Positions 56,251 through 64,000 of a stretch of 64,000 nt of DNA are shown here, in pieces (the first letter of the stretch is position 1; each line of letters starts with the position of its first letter). The stretch is from Lineus longissimus. Its lineage: Eukaryota; Nemertea; Pilidiophora; Heteronemertea; Lineidae. The translations under genes and the position numbers were made by a program. The notes beneath the pieces were generated by a model. It was not told where the DNA came from, did not search any database, and saw only the letters and a program-made list of their open reading frames with translations. Location: NCBI RefSeq assembly GCF_910592395.1, contig NC_088323.1, positions 13,317,501 to 13,381,500 of the forward strand, in the 5' to 3' direction.

Positions 56251-57515
56251 TTTTGTGCGTCACCCTGTAATATTCCATCCTCTGCCTAAACAATCAAAGA
56301 GAACACGCCTGTTTGATGCAGAGTATAGCACATACCACAACAGATATAACATATTATCGCCAAAGTCTGGCCGTAAAATGTCCTAGTCCAACAAAATCCT
56401 CTTAGAATACTCGTTTTGACATGCCGAGTCTATTTTTATTTGCGTCACTCTGTATTATTCAGTAAGAACATTTCATCTTCGGTCTCACAGTGAACAAGCA
56501 GAGTAGAACACGCTCTTTTAACGTAGAGTATAGCACATACCAGATAAGATATAACGTCTTATAGCCAAAGTCTGGCCGTAAAATGTCCTAGTCCAACAAA
56601 ATCCTCTTAGAATACTCGTTTTGACATGCCGAGTCTATTTTTATTTGCGTCACTCTGTATTATTCAGTAAGAATAATAACATTTCAATAATAATGACATT
56701 TCATCTTCGGTCTCACAGTGAACAAGCAGAGTAGAACACGCCCTTTTAACGTAGAGTATAGCACATACCAGAAGAGATATAACGTCTTATAGCCAAAGTC
56801 TGGCTGTAAAATGTCCTAGTCCAACAAAATCCTCTTAGAATACTCGTTTTGACATGCCGAGTCTATTTTTATTTGCGTCACTCTGTATTATTCAGTAAGA
56901 ACATTTCATCTTCGGTCTCACAGTGAACAAGCAGAGTAGAACACGCCCTTTTAACGTAGAGTATAGCACATACCAGAAGAGATATAACTTATTATAGCCA
57001 AAGTCTGGCTGTAAAATGTCCTAGTCCAACAAAATCCTCTTAGAATACTCGTTTTGACATGCCGAGTCTATTTTTATTTGCGTCACTCTGTATTATTCAG
57101 TAAGAACATTTCATCCTCGGTCTCACAGTGAACAAGCAGAGTAGAACACGCCCTTTTAACGTAGAGTATAGCACATACCAGAAGAGATATAACGTATTAT
57201 AGCCAAAGTCTGGCTGTAAAATGTCCTAGTCCAACAAAATCCTCTTAGAATACTCGTTTTGACATGCCGAGTCTATTTTTATTTGCGTCACTCTGTATTA
57301 TTCAGTAAGAACATTTCATCCTCGGTCTCACAGTGAACAAGCAGAGTAGAACACGCCCTTTTAACGTAGAGTATAGCACATACCAGAAGAGATAACGTCT
57401 TATAGCCAAAGTCTGGCTGTAAAATGCCCACAGTCCAATGCATTGCTGTTGAAATACTCGTTTTGACATGCTACGACCATTTTTGCGTCAATTTTGTGCG
57501 ACACCCTGTTTACCG
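56060..57515. repeat. 205-bp tandem array derived from the PAN-like exon, about seven units
   Basis: The word AACATTTCAT-TCGGTCTCAC recurs at 56467, about 56695, 56900, 57105 and 57310: period 205, except for a ~22-base insertion in the first interval. Central units are nearly identical. Units at the edges (56060-56263, 56264-56466 and the right part after 57430) are diverged. Each unit on the minus strand aligns to the exon at 55942-56250 (CAAAACGAGTATT, TTACAGCCAGACTT, GTATGTGCTATAC, CGTGTTCTACT), but with stops. Confidence 0.9.
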
Positions 57516-57844
57516 AGTAAAACTGATGAACTGAGTAATAGGGAAACGAATGTACGACTATCTACGACAAAACCTAGAATCATGGGTGAAAAACTTCACT
57601 CTTCATCATTATTCATGTACATTTGTCAATAATTCATTGTTTTAACCCACAAACACTACCAAAAACCCAACATGGAAAATTTCTGTAAACACTGGGGGTC
57701 TTTGGTTTTTTAATTTTTTTTTAATTTTTTTTTTCCCAAAAACTTACCAAATAAGTTAACAGTGTGCTATCTGATAACTTTTGGCCTAACCAAAATTCAA
57801 GGGAAATTCAAGGGAAAATTCAAGGAAAAATTCAAGTAAATTAA

Positions 57845-59260
57845 ATGTATTACCCATTGGCAACGAAGCATAAGGATAACATTACATTTGACTTTTATCA
57901 CTTTGATGCCTATGTTACCGCTAACAGATTTTTCAAAGTACAAGAGAGTGATATCACGCCAGAGTTTTTAAAATTGAAAAACAGAGATGATTGTCTTAGA
58001 CTTGAAAAAAACCCACTGGCGTTCTACCAGAATCAGTTTAACATGGCCGTATGGTTCGCGACAACTGGATGTGGCATTTCACTAGAGCATCTGAACAGCA
58101 GCAATCAAATGATCAGATCACTTTACAGGTTCCACACTTACTATCAAATCAGAAAAATTATGAAAAACCTTGATATTCCCATTTTGGGAGAAAGCAATTT
58201 CAATGAAACAAATAATAACATTAACCGTAGGAAACTAGGCGAGTAACTAAGCGAATTTGGCTTAAAAGACGAGTATGATTTTTCAGTGTTTGAAAGTAAT
58301 GAGGGGTGGACTTCCTGGAGTGAACCGGATTACAATCCAAACATAATTGATCCTGGATACTACATCAATGATTCTAAAATCAATTTCTTTCTGATGCAAG
58401 TTCACGAGAATAGAATGCCACCAATGTTTAAATCTGATTGGGACGCTGGGATGACTAATTTCAAATATCCAGATACTTTCATCAAGGATCATGTCAGTAG
58501 ACACAATAATGTATTTGATGTGATAAAACAGAAACCATGCCAAACGTACCAACAATTCATGACTCTTAAGTCCTGAGGTTTCTCGAATCCAGGGATAGAA
58601 AGATTGAATGATTCCATCAGAACATATGTTTACTGTGTACTGGGGTCACATGCCCTTACTAGAACCCCGATTACTGGGACAACAGGAACTGAATTTGACG
58701 CCCAGAAGGAGTTCATCAAACTGCTAAGTGACTCAATTGAACAGCATGTGGATATCCCTACCTCAATTGCTAGATACCAGAAAGCACTGTCGGACACTCA
58801 CACACGATTAGACTATGTAATTGCCCCATGTCTGTACATCATAGGGTCTGACATGGTACTCAAGATCGGCAAGATCGAGAATTACAACAATGGTATCCTG
58901 ATAGCAACTAAACACTTGAAGCCTGGTAAGAATAACATTAACAATGAAAAGACCTTTCCTCCTCTATTGATGCAAGGTCAAACTTCTAAGAAGATAAGGG
59001 TTAAGGCTAATATCACTACCACACCAAAAGATGTGAAGACTGTTGTGTCCAGTAAAACTGCTGTAACAAGTAAAAATGCTGTAACAAGTAAAACTGCTGT
59101 AACAGGTAGGCCTACTGGGCAGGTCAGGCCTATTGTGCCCAATAAGATTGATGTGCCCAGTAAGACTGATGTGCCCAGTAAGCCTGATGATACCCATGAA
59201 ACAATCAAGTTTATCCTCTATGCTGTTGTTGGAAGTTTAATTTTTATTACTGTAAAGTAA
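57845..59260 (+). pseudogene. Conserved Polinton protein of unknown function, two in-frame stops
   Basis: One frame of 472 codons runs from ATG 57845 (TTAAATG) to TAA 59260, interrupted by TAA at 58244-58246 and TGA at 58574-58576. Sense continues across both stops. Landmarks are DNITFDFYHFDAY, MAVWFATTGCGISLEHL, MIRSLYRFHTYYQ, then NDSIRTYVYCVLGSHALTRT, TEFDAQKEFI and SIARYQKAL. This order matches a conserved protein I recall from invertebrate Polintons, whose role is unproven but likely structural. The last 80 residues are a Val/Ser/Thr/Lys repeat (about 59035-59195) and a C-terminal hydrophobic anchor (FILYAVVGSLIFITV). The next gene starts with no gap. Confidence 0.65.
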
Positions 59261-60322
59261 ATGGCTGAAGGAGGAGAAGATATCCAAATGGATGATTTTA
59301 ATGACTATCAATCTTTAGAAGAAAGCAGTAGATCTTCTGATACATCATTCATTACCCCAATTGATGATGATGACACAGATTACGAAACAGGTTCTGACAA
59401 GGATGTTTTGAATTTCTTAAATAGGATTCAAGATGAAAGTGTTAAAAATCTAACTACCGCTGATACATTTAACAATACACGTGTTAATGACCCTGCTGAT
59501 GAAACAAATTGGCCTGATAGAAATGAAAAGGAATCTGAAAAAATGAGAAAGATTTTTGATGAAAGAGACAATAAAGAGGATGCAAAAGTTAACGAAAATA
59601 ATAGATTGGAAGTGCTTAGATCTGAAAAATTTATTAATGACAAACCGAAGAGATTTACTCCCGGAACTTTAAAGACTCTTTTCAGACTTGTTTTTACAGC
59701 AGAAGAAGTCAGTGAACATATCAATGAAGATCTTAATCGTGATATCGTAATTTCTGGTAATGAGCTCTTAAAAGGAATAACAAATGAAACTCTCTACATG
59801 ATAGGGTGCAATGGACAAGGAGAACTAGTTTGGGTTATAATAACAGATAAAAATGGTAGTCTTTTAGCCAATTCTGCAATAACAAGCTCTCCTGGTGGTA
59901 AATCAGTAATGGAGATAATAAATTACAAAAATATTTATTTTAAAGACACAGGACGTATTGCCGAACTAAGACGAGAACAAGAAGCTGAAGTTGAAAAGAA
60001 AAGACAAGAGAGAATAGAATTATCCGTTTTCTTTAAAAATCTAAGAGCTGATGATAAAACATCAACACCAAAAGAACAAATTCAAATGCAGGAAATTGTT
60101 CATGACTTACATCCGCCGTCACCGTCAAGAACACGAATCAATAGACCTACACTACAGAGAACAAATTTAGCAGCACAAATTACTGACGTAATCAATAGTG
60201 AAGATGGAAGTTACGATGGAAGTTTAGATGAAGATACGATTAAACAAACACTAATGGAAAAACTGATGGGAGCAACTGATCAAGTACTAGTGGAAGAATT
60301 TGGTGAGGAAGATGCTAGATAA
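59261..60322 (+). CDS. 353-residue acidic protein of element B
   Basis: ATG at 59261 follows the previous stop directly (TAAATGG). The first 75 residues are acidic and Ser-rich (DIQMDDFNDYQSLEESSRSS). Residues 90-125 form a charged helix. The middle (about 125-235) looks folded (FTPGTLKTLFRLVFTAEEV, LLKGITNETLYMIGCNGQGE, VWVIITDKNGSLL). The C-terminus returns to charged coil and an acidic tail. No catalytic motif or membrane segment. Intact. Its place between the first Polinton gene and the membrane protein suggests a virion-associated or assembly role, which is inference only. Confidence 0.6.
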   Translation: MAEGGEDIQMDDFNDYQSLEESSRSSDTSFITPIDDDDTDYETGSDKDVLNFLNRIQDESVKNLTTADTFNNTRVNDPADETNWPDRNEKESEKMRKIFDERDNKEDAKVNENNRLEVLRSEKFINDKPKRFTPGTLKTLFRLVFTAEEVSEHINEDLNRDIVISGNELLKGITNETLYMIGCNGQGELVWVIITDKNGSLLANSAITSSPGGKSVMEIINYKNIYFKDTGRIAELRREQEAEVEKKRQERIELSVFFKNLRADDKTSTPKEQIQMQEIVHDLHPPSPSRTRINRPTLQRTNLAAQITDVINSEDGSYDGSLDEDTIKQTLMEKLMGATDQVLVEEFGEEDAR

Positions 60323-60331
60323 ATTAGAACA

Positions 60332-61003
60332 ATGGAATTGAATGATAAAAAGATGGGTGAAACGAGAGGAAGACTCATCAGTAAGATTGCATTCCTTGAT
60401 GAACAACACGACCAAGAAACAGATCCTGTTAAGAAACAAGAATTAAAGGATTTACTAGACCAAGAAAGGAAAAGTTTGAAATACCTTAATGATGAATATG
60501 TATCACAAAATGAAAGATGGAAGAGAATTTGGATAGACTACATTAAAAGACCAGATTCAGAGATTTTACTCAAGGACAGAATCAAGTTACTTTTTAAGAT
60601 TGAAGGCCTTACAATTGCTGCAATAGTCGCTGCAGTGATTATGATACTGACAACTTTAGGTCTTGGTATCAGTAATGCTTTGAAACCTGTGCATAAACCA
60701 GTACCACCAAGTCCTACTCCGCCAAGTCCGGATAAACCATCATCAATTCCAGATAAAGTTAGAGAAGGACTAAAGAAGTTTGCTGAATGGCTAAAAGAAC
60801 TAGCCAAGAAATCAGTTGCGGCTTTACCGGGAATCATCGGTTCTATCGTATCATTTCTCCTGAAAACAATTGGTGCAGTTGTTGGGTTCATGGCCGAACA
60901 TCTAGTCATTTTAGTGATTGTTGTTGTTAGCTCCATAATCTATGGTTTAATAGAAGGTGTTAAAGCTGTTAAAGCTGTTAAAGCTGTTAAAGCTGCTAAG
61001 TAA
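60332..61003 (+). CDS. 223-residue membrane protein of element B
   Basis: Starts at ATG 60332, nine bases after the previous stop. Residues 1-90 are a charged coiled coil (QETDPVKKQELKDLLDQERK). A membrane segment follows (GLTIAAIVAAVIMILTTLGL), then a Pro-rich linker (PVPPSPTPPSPDKPSS), an amphipathic helix (KFAEWLKELAKKSVAA), a second long hydrophobic region (LPGIIGSIVSFLLKTIGAVV, then HLVILVIVVVSSIIYGLI) and a repeat tail of VKA units. The layout (coiled coil, anchor, proline linker, amphipathic helix) would suit a virion membrane or membrane-penetration protein. Intact. Family not recognised. Confidence 0.6.
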   Translation: MELNDKKMGETRGRLISKIAFLDEQHDQETDPVKKQELKDLLDQERKSLKYLNDEYVSQNERWKRIWIDYIKRPDSEILLKDRIKLLFKIEGLTIAAIVAAVIMILTTLGLGISNALKPVHKPVPPSPTPPSPDKPSSIPDKVREGLKKFAEWLKELAKKSVAALPGIIGSIVSFLLKTIGAVVGFMAEHLVILVIVVVSSIIYGLIEGVKAVKAVKAVKAAK

Positions 61004-61041
61004 AATCAATGATTGAATGATTTTCAAGTCAAATAAATAGA

Positions 61042-62223
61042 ATGACAACTGGAGTACTGCTCAACACTGAAAGGAGTCATAAGATTCCACTCGGATTAAA
61101 GGCCGAGAGAAATCATCACATTATCACGCACAATCCGTCTTCTGCTAATCCAAAAGAAACATTGTACATTAGAATACCTGCTTTAAGAGAAAATACGTTC
61201 TTTGGACCCAGGTCTCTTTTTCTGTCAGCTGATGTCACCATTTCTGGTGATTCAAAGAACAGCGTGGTTACCAATCTCGGCAGAAACCTGTTATCCAAGA
61301 TGGTAATTAAGTGGGGAACGGAACAGATATTTGATCTCAATGAATACAGTCATTATTCGACTTTTAAAGATCTGTGGTTAACACAAGAGCAAAGGAACGA
61401 TAGTATTTTTCAAGGTATTCAGTCAGAAAATCTTAGAAAGTTGAGATCAGGTGTTGCAGAAGCCGATGTTACCGGTGAAACCAGCGATGAGAAAACACTG
61501 AAGAAAGTATTTGGAGCCAAGTACAAGATACCGTTAGATTTTGAACTATTTTTCAACTATGCTCCATTATACAAGTTTCCAATTCAAGAGGATGTGATCA
61601 TCGAGATTACGTTAGCACCAAAGGAGGAGATCATCGTTACCAGCACAACTGCAAACATGAATTACAAACTTGAAAATATCAGTTTTGAATATGACACAGT
61701 AACTAACAAGGGATTAGCCAATACGCTTACAAACAAGTACAATTCAGGTTTCTCCATCTATTACGACTGGGTAGATCACTTCAAAACTGTCAACGTAACG
61801 GCAAATTAAACGCTGATCAACGAGAACATCAATTTTCCTCGAATGTCCATAAAAGGACTATTACTTCTATTCATTTCTGATTACACTGATGGTTCAAGAG
61901 ATTCTGAAAAGTTTGAAAATCCTAACATCACAAAAGTTCAAATAACCATCGAAGGAGTTGCTAATCAGGTGTTTCCAGAAGGAATGAGAATGCTAGATCA
62001 ATGGGAGGAGATCAAGAACCACTTCATGACCGAAGACTTAAAGAAAACTTACGACTGCAACATGTCTATGAAAAAGTACTATGGAGACTCGAATAACTAC
62101 GGTCTTTGGTTGGACCTGAGAACTACTGAAGACAATAGATTACACGGATCGGGCAAAAAGCTTCAAAACACTAAAGATGGTATTCAATTGTCGATAACAA
62201 AAGAATCTGGAAAGGGACCATGA
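61042..62223 (+). pseudogene. Probable double-jelly-roll major capsid protein, one in-frame stop
   Basis: One frame of 394 codons from ATG 61042 to TGA 62223 with a single TAA at 61807-61809; sense resumes right after it (RMSIKGLLLLFISDY). The first half has LYIRIPALRENTFFGPRSLF, a strand pair SADVTISG, VVTNLGRNLLSKMVIKWGTE and FELFFNYAPLYKFP; the second half has KVQITIEGVANQVFPEGM. The sequence 'IRIP-L...P-S-F-L', then a central 'G-N-L-S-x-V-I-x-G-x-I' strand, matches the arrangement in Polinton capsid proteins (the F54H12.2-like group), though 394 residues is short. The protein would form the hexameric capsid shell. Assignment is by pattern and context, not alignment. Confidence 0.55.
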
Positions 62224-62344
62224 AAAATGCACATATTCGTGGTTTCTGATGCTCAAGTTAACATTCAAAATTCACAGATAGTTTCCTTGCAACATTAAGA
62301 TTATTTTACTGTAAATATGAATCAATAGATTTCATTCTAAATAA

Positions 62345-62581
62345 ATGGAATCACCAGGAAAGAAGGAAATCATCAATACACTGTACCAAAGTGTGTTATT
62401 GGCAACGGCAACAATTGGTTACTCATATTTACTTAAAAGATTCTTGAGAATTGCCATTGGCCCGCCAAGTCAGGCAAACTTAGAAGAGATTCTTAAACTT
62501 GGCAGAATTGTAGCAGTAAGTAATGTAACATTGGAATGCTTTAACGATCAAGGTATTTTACCCAGAAACATAATCAAGTAG
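62345..62581 (+). CDS. 78-residue small protein of element B
   Basis: ATG 62345 in AATAAATGG context. An N-terminal basic helix (ESPGKKEIINTLY) is followed by a weakly hydrophobic helix (SVLLATATIGYSYLLKRFL) and a Pro/Asn-containing tail ending PRNIIK. It is intact and sits between the capsid and penton-like genes with a 16-base gap to the latter. Could be a small membrane or capsid-cement protein. No family. Confidence 0.5.
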   Translation: MESPGKKEIINTLYQSVLLATATIGYSYLLKRFLRIAIGPPSQANLEEILKLGRIVAVSNVTLECFNDQGILPRNIIK

Positions 62582-62597
62582 AATTTAAGTACAGTAA

Positions 62598-63352
62598 ATG
62601 AAAACCGTGGTGTACATTAATTCCAGTGACTACCCAGAACATAAATCACATGATTTAACCATACATCTTAACACTGAAATTCAGAATGTCATTAGCGTCC
62701 GTTTGACATATGCGGGAATACCTTGTACATTCTACAACATAAGTAAAGCAAAACAAAATAACGAAATTAAGGTGCGTGGATCTTCAATAGATGCTACAGA
62801 GATTAAAATACCCGATGGTCTCTATGACCTAGAAAGCTTTTCAAAGATGTTTGCAAATGAATTGAAAGAAAATAGTTTAAGCAAAAATGCTGTTAAGTTT
62901 GATGTTGATTAACCCACTGGTAGGACAGTGATGAAGATGCTTAAGAAAAAAATGGAGAGTTTTACCAGATTATGTTTTTTGGTAAAAGCAATGAATTATT
63001 TGGCTTTAAACCGGAATGGCCTTACCCAACATATCCAGTTTTACCAACAAATGGTGAGTTTGTAAGCGATAGGCCCATAAATTTTAGACCAATGGACTAT
63101 TTTGTTTTCCACTGTGACATCGTCAATAATGTAATGAGCAATGGCAAGCCATCAGATGTCTTAGCCACTAGACCGATAAAAGAATCTAACTTTGGAGATA
63201 TGATAGCATATTCCTTTGGGGATAACATGGAAATTCCGTGCAAATCAAGTGTTGGCAAGTTGAATATTCCCCTAACAGATGAAAACAATGTCATTATCGA
63301 CCTTAATGGTTTTGATGTACAGTACCAATTGACCTTTACTCACTGCGCCTGA
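62598..63352 (+). pseudogene. Penton-like (minor capsid) protein, stop plus frameshift
   Basis: ATG 62598 opens VVYINSSDYPEHKSHDLTIH, followed by NVISVRLTYAGIPCTFYNIS and PDGLYDLESFSKMFANEL. This is the 'K-x-x-Y-I-x-S-x-D ... F-x-x-x-L ... V-x-x-V-x-L-x-x-A-x-x-P-x-x-F-Y-N-I' signature of penton/minor capsid proteins in Polintons and related viruses. A TAA at 62910-62912 ends this frame. A one-base change in the A-run near 62940-62950 then shifts to a frame with ELFGFKPEWP, FRPMDYFVFHCDIV and VIIDLNGFDVQYQLTF, ending at 63352. It would make the capsid vertices. Two lesions break it. Confidence 0.6.
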
Positions 63353-63415
63353 TTTTTTTTTTACTCACTGCGCCTGATTTGTTTACTCATTTTGGCTAAA
63401 ATCACACTAAACTAA

Positions 63416-63874
63416 ATGGCAGTAATAGCTATGATGGTTGGTTCTGCGCTGGTTAATTGTTTAGCCTTTGCCGGTACTAGTCACCTTTTTAAAAAACTAG
63501 ACAAGAATGGCTATGAGGATGAAATGAAGAGACACAATTTAGCTCAACAGCAATTGCAAAGAGCATCCACAGAATGGGATGAGCATAGGAAAAGTACCAT
63601 TGACTTCGTTAACCTTGAATTAAAGAGAGAACATGAAGGGGCAATTGACTTAAAAAATGCTGACGCCTCACTTTCATTGTACAACAGTTTAAACCCACAT
63701 AATAAAATTACCATTCCTAGACAACCACAATTGAGCGACTTCTACAAGCCCAGCGATGAAATGGATCATTTTAGGAATGAGCGTCTTGGGTTTTGGGATT
63801 TACTATTTTGTTGGAAAGAAGAAGAAAGACTAGGAAGAAGAAAGACTAGGAAAAAGAATAAGAAAAAAGAATAA
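63416..63874 (+). CDS. 152-residue protein with N-terminal membrane segment, element B
   Basis: ATG 63416 (ACTAAATGG). The N-terminus is hydrophobic (MAVIAMMVGSALVNCLAFAG), followed by a charged coiled coil with Gln/Glu/Lys (about residues 28-75), a Tyr/Asn-Pro loop and a Trp/Phe-rich segment (GFWDLLFCWKEEE), ending in a basic tail of Arg/Lys/Asn. A single-pass virion or assembly protein would fit. Intact; a second stop lies a few codons after the first in the AAGAAGAATAAG tail. No family recognised. Confidence 0.5.
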   Translation: MAVIAMMVGSALVNCLAFAGTSHLFKKLDKNGYEDEMKRHNLAQQQLQRASTEWDEHRKSTIDFVNLELKREHEGAIDLKNADASLSLYNSLNPHNKITIPRQPQLSDFYKPSDEMDHFRNERLGFWDLLFCWKEEERLGRRKTRKKNKKKE

Positions 63875-63897
63875 TGAAGAAGAATAAGAAAAAAGAC

Positions 63898-64000
63898 TAA
63901 ACGTGAATAAAACCATACGGGTGTTCTAGTCTTATGATTAATTTAGATCCTTTCGTCTTTTTAAGGGCATCTATGTATTTTTGCCTTTGGTCTTTAGGGA
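63898..64000 (-). CDS. C-terminal end of a convergent minus-strand gene, element B
   Basis: The minus strand is open from the right edge to TAG (63898-63900). It reads DQRQKYIDALKKTKGSK, then LIIRLEHPYGFIHV. Only about 33 codons are in view, lysine-rich then beta-like. It converges on the last plus-strand gene with a 23-base gap, as expected where Polinton gene blocks meet. Identity cannot be told. Confidence 0.4.

Larger units (their letters stand above)
57845..64000 (+). mobile_element. Element B: Polinton/Maverick (adintovirus-like) virion gene cluster, right part beyond window
   Basis: Seven plus-strand genes are packed with gaps of 0-130 bases and no introns, ending with a convergent minus-strand gene at the right edge. 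The capsid-like and penton-like genes plus several small membrane proteins are the virion set of Polintons. Base composition is AT-rich and codon use similar among them, unlike the host TRIM gene. Lesions are few: stops in the first and capsid genes, a stop and a frameshift in the penton gene. The left terminal repeat was not identified; an AT-rich leader with GGGAAATTCAAGGG-like repeats lies at 57800-57840. Confidence 0.75.

Noticed and set aside
56060-57515. Possible CRISPR-like or centromeric array
   Set aside because: Units are 205 bp with no spacers and derive from a coding exon in a eukaryotic genome; array too short for a centromere.
57845-63352. Stop-codon readthrough or recoding in element B
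   Set aside because: The in-frame stops are of mixed type (TAA, TGA) in different contexts, and a frameshift is also present; ordinary decay is simpler.

Overview
The window is nuclear DNA from an animal, most likely a marine invertebrate. The evidence is intron-containing genes with GT-AG (and one GC-AG) splice sites, a RING/B-box TRIM gene of the kind expanded in aquatic invertebrates, ankyrin repeats encoded one per exon, a tRNA-derived SINE, and a very high density of eukaryotic mobile elements (DIRS, BEL/Pao, non-LTR, Polinton/Maverick, many MITEs). Nothing in the sequence settles the phylum. Echinoderm, hemichordate, cephalochordate and mollusc/brachiopod all remain possible.

Layout. 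0.1-3.8 kb: seven exons of a minus-strand gene (family of unknown function with Cys/His clusters), running off the left edge. 4.4-7.2 kb: decayed DIRS-like retroelement on the minus strand with two ~265-bp direct repeats behind it. 9.4-9.8 kb: two damaged ankyrin exons. 9.9-13.4 kb: decayed BEL/Pao retrotransposon. 14.1-16.8 kb: a long-TIR element with a second TIR element nested in it. 17.0-17.2 kb: non-LTR reverse-transcriptase scrap. 17.2-29.05 kb: decayed Polinton/Maverick-type element ('element A') carrying small virion-like ORFs, a deoxynucleoside kinase, a protein-primed family B DNA polymerase and an integrase tail. It is interrupted by a SINE, three MITEs, a 1.1-kb minisatellite-type repeat and a 5'-truncated non-LTR element. 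30.2-31.0 kb: two intact ankyrin exons, the second with the stop codon. 31.7-41 kb: mostly repeats, including a large inverted duplication and a pogo-like MITE built of 71-bp repeats. 42.3-44.8 kb: an intact two-exon TRIM gene. 45-52.5 kb: MITEs and satellites. 53.2-55.5 kb: an unrecognised beta-strand-rich minus-strand gene or pseudogene. 55.9-57.5 kb: a PAN/apple-like exon followed by a 205-bp tandem array derived from it. 57.8-64.0 kb: the structural half of a second Polinton/adintovirus-like element ('element B'), with seven tightly packed plus-strand genes including a probable double-jelly-roll capsid protein and a penton-like protein, and a convergent gene at the right edge.

How it fits together. 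The resident genes are the left-edge multi-exon gene, the ankyrin gene, the TRIM gene and perhaps the 53-55 kb gene. The rest is a stratified graveyard of mobile DNA. Element A keeps replication and nucleotide-supply genes but no recognisable capsid genes. Element B, as far as the window shows, keeps virion genes and only four scattered stop/frameshift lesions in five of its seven genes, so it looks much younger. The most notable items are the virus-type dNK in element A (split by a MITE with a clean TA duplication), the polymerase with its palm catalytic segment deleted, the capsid/penton cassette of element B, and the PAN-exon-derived satellite.
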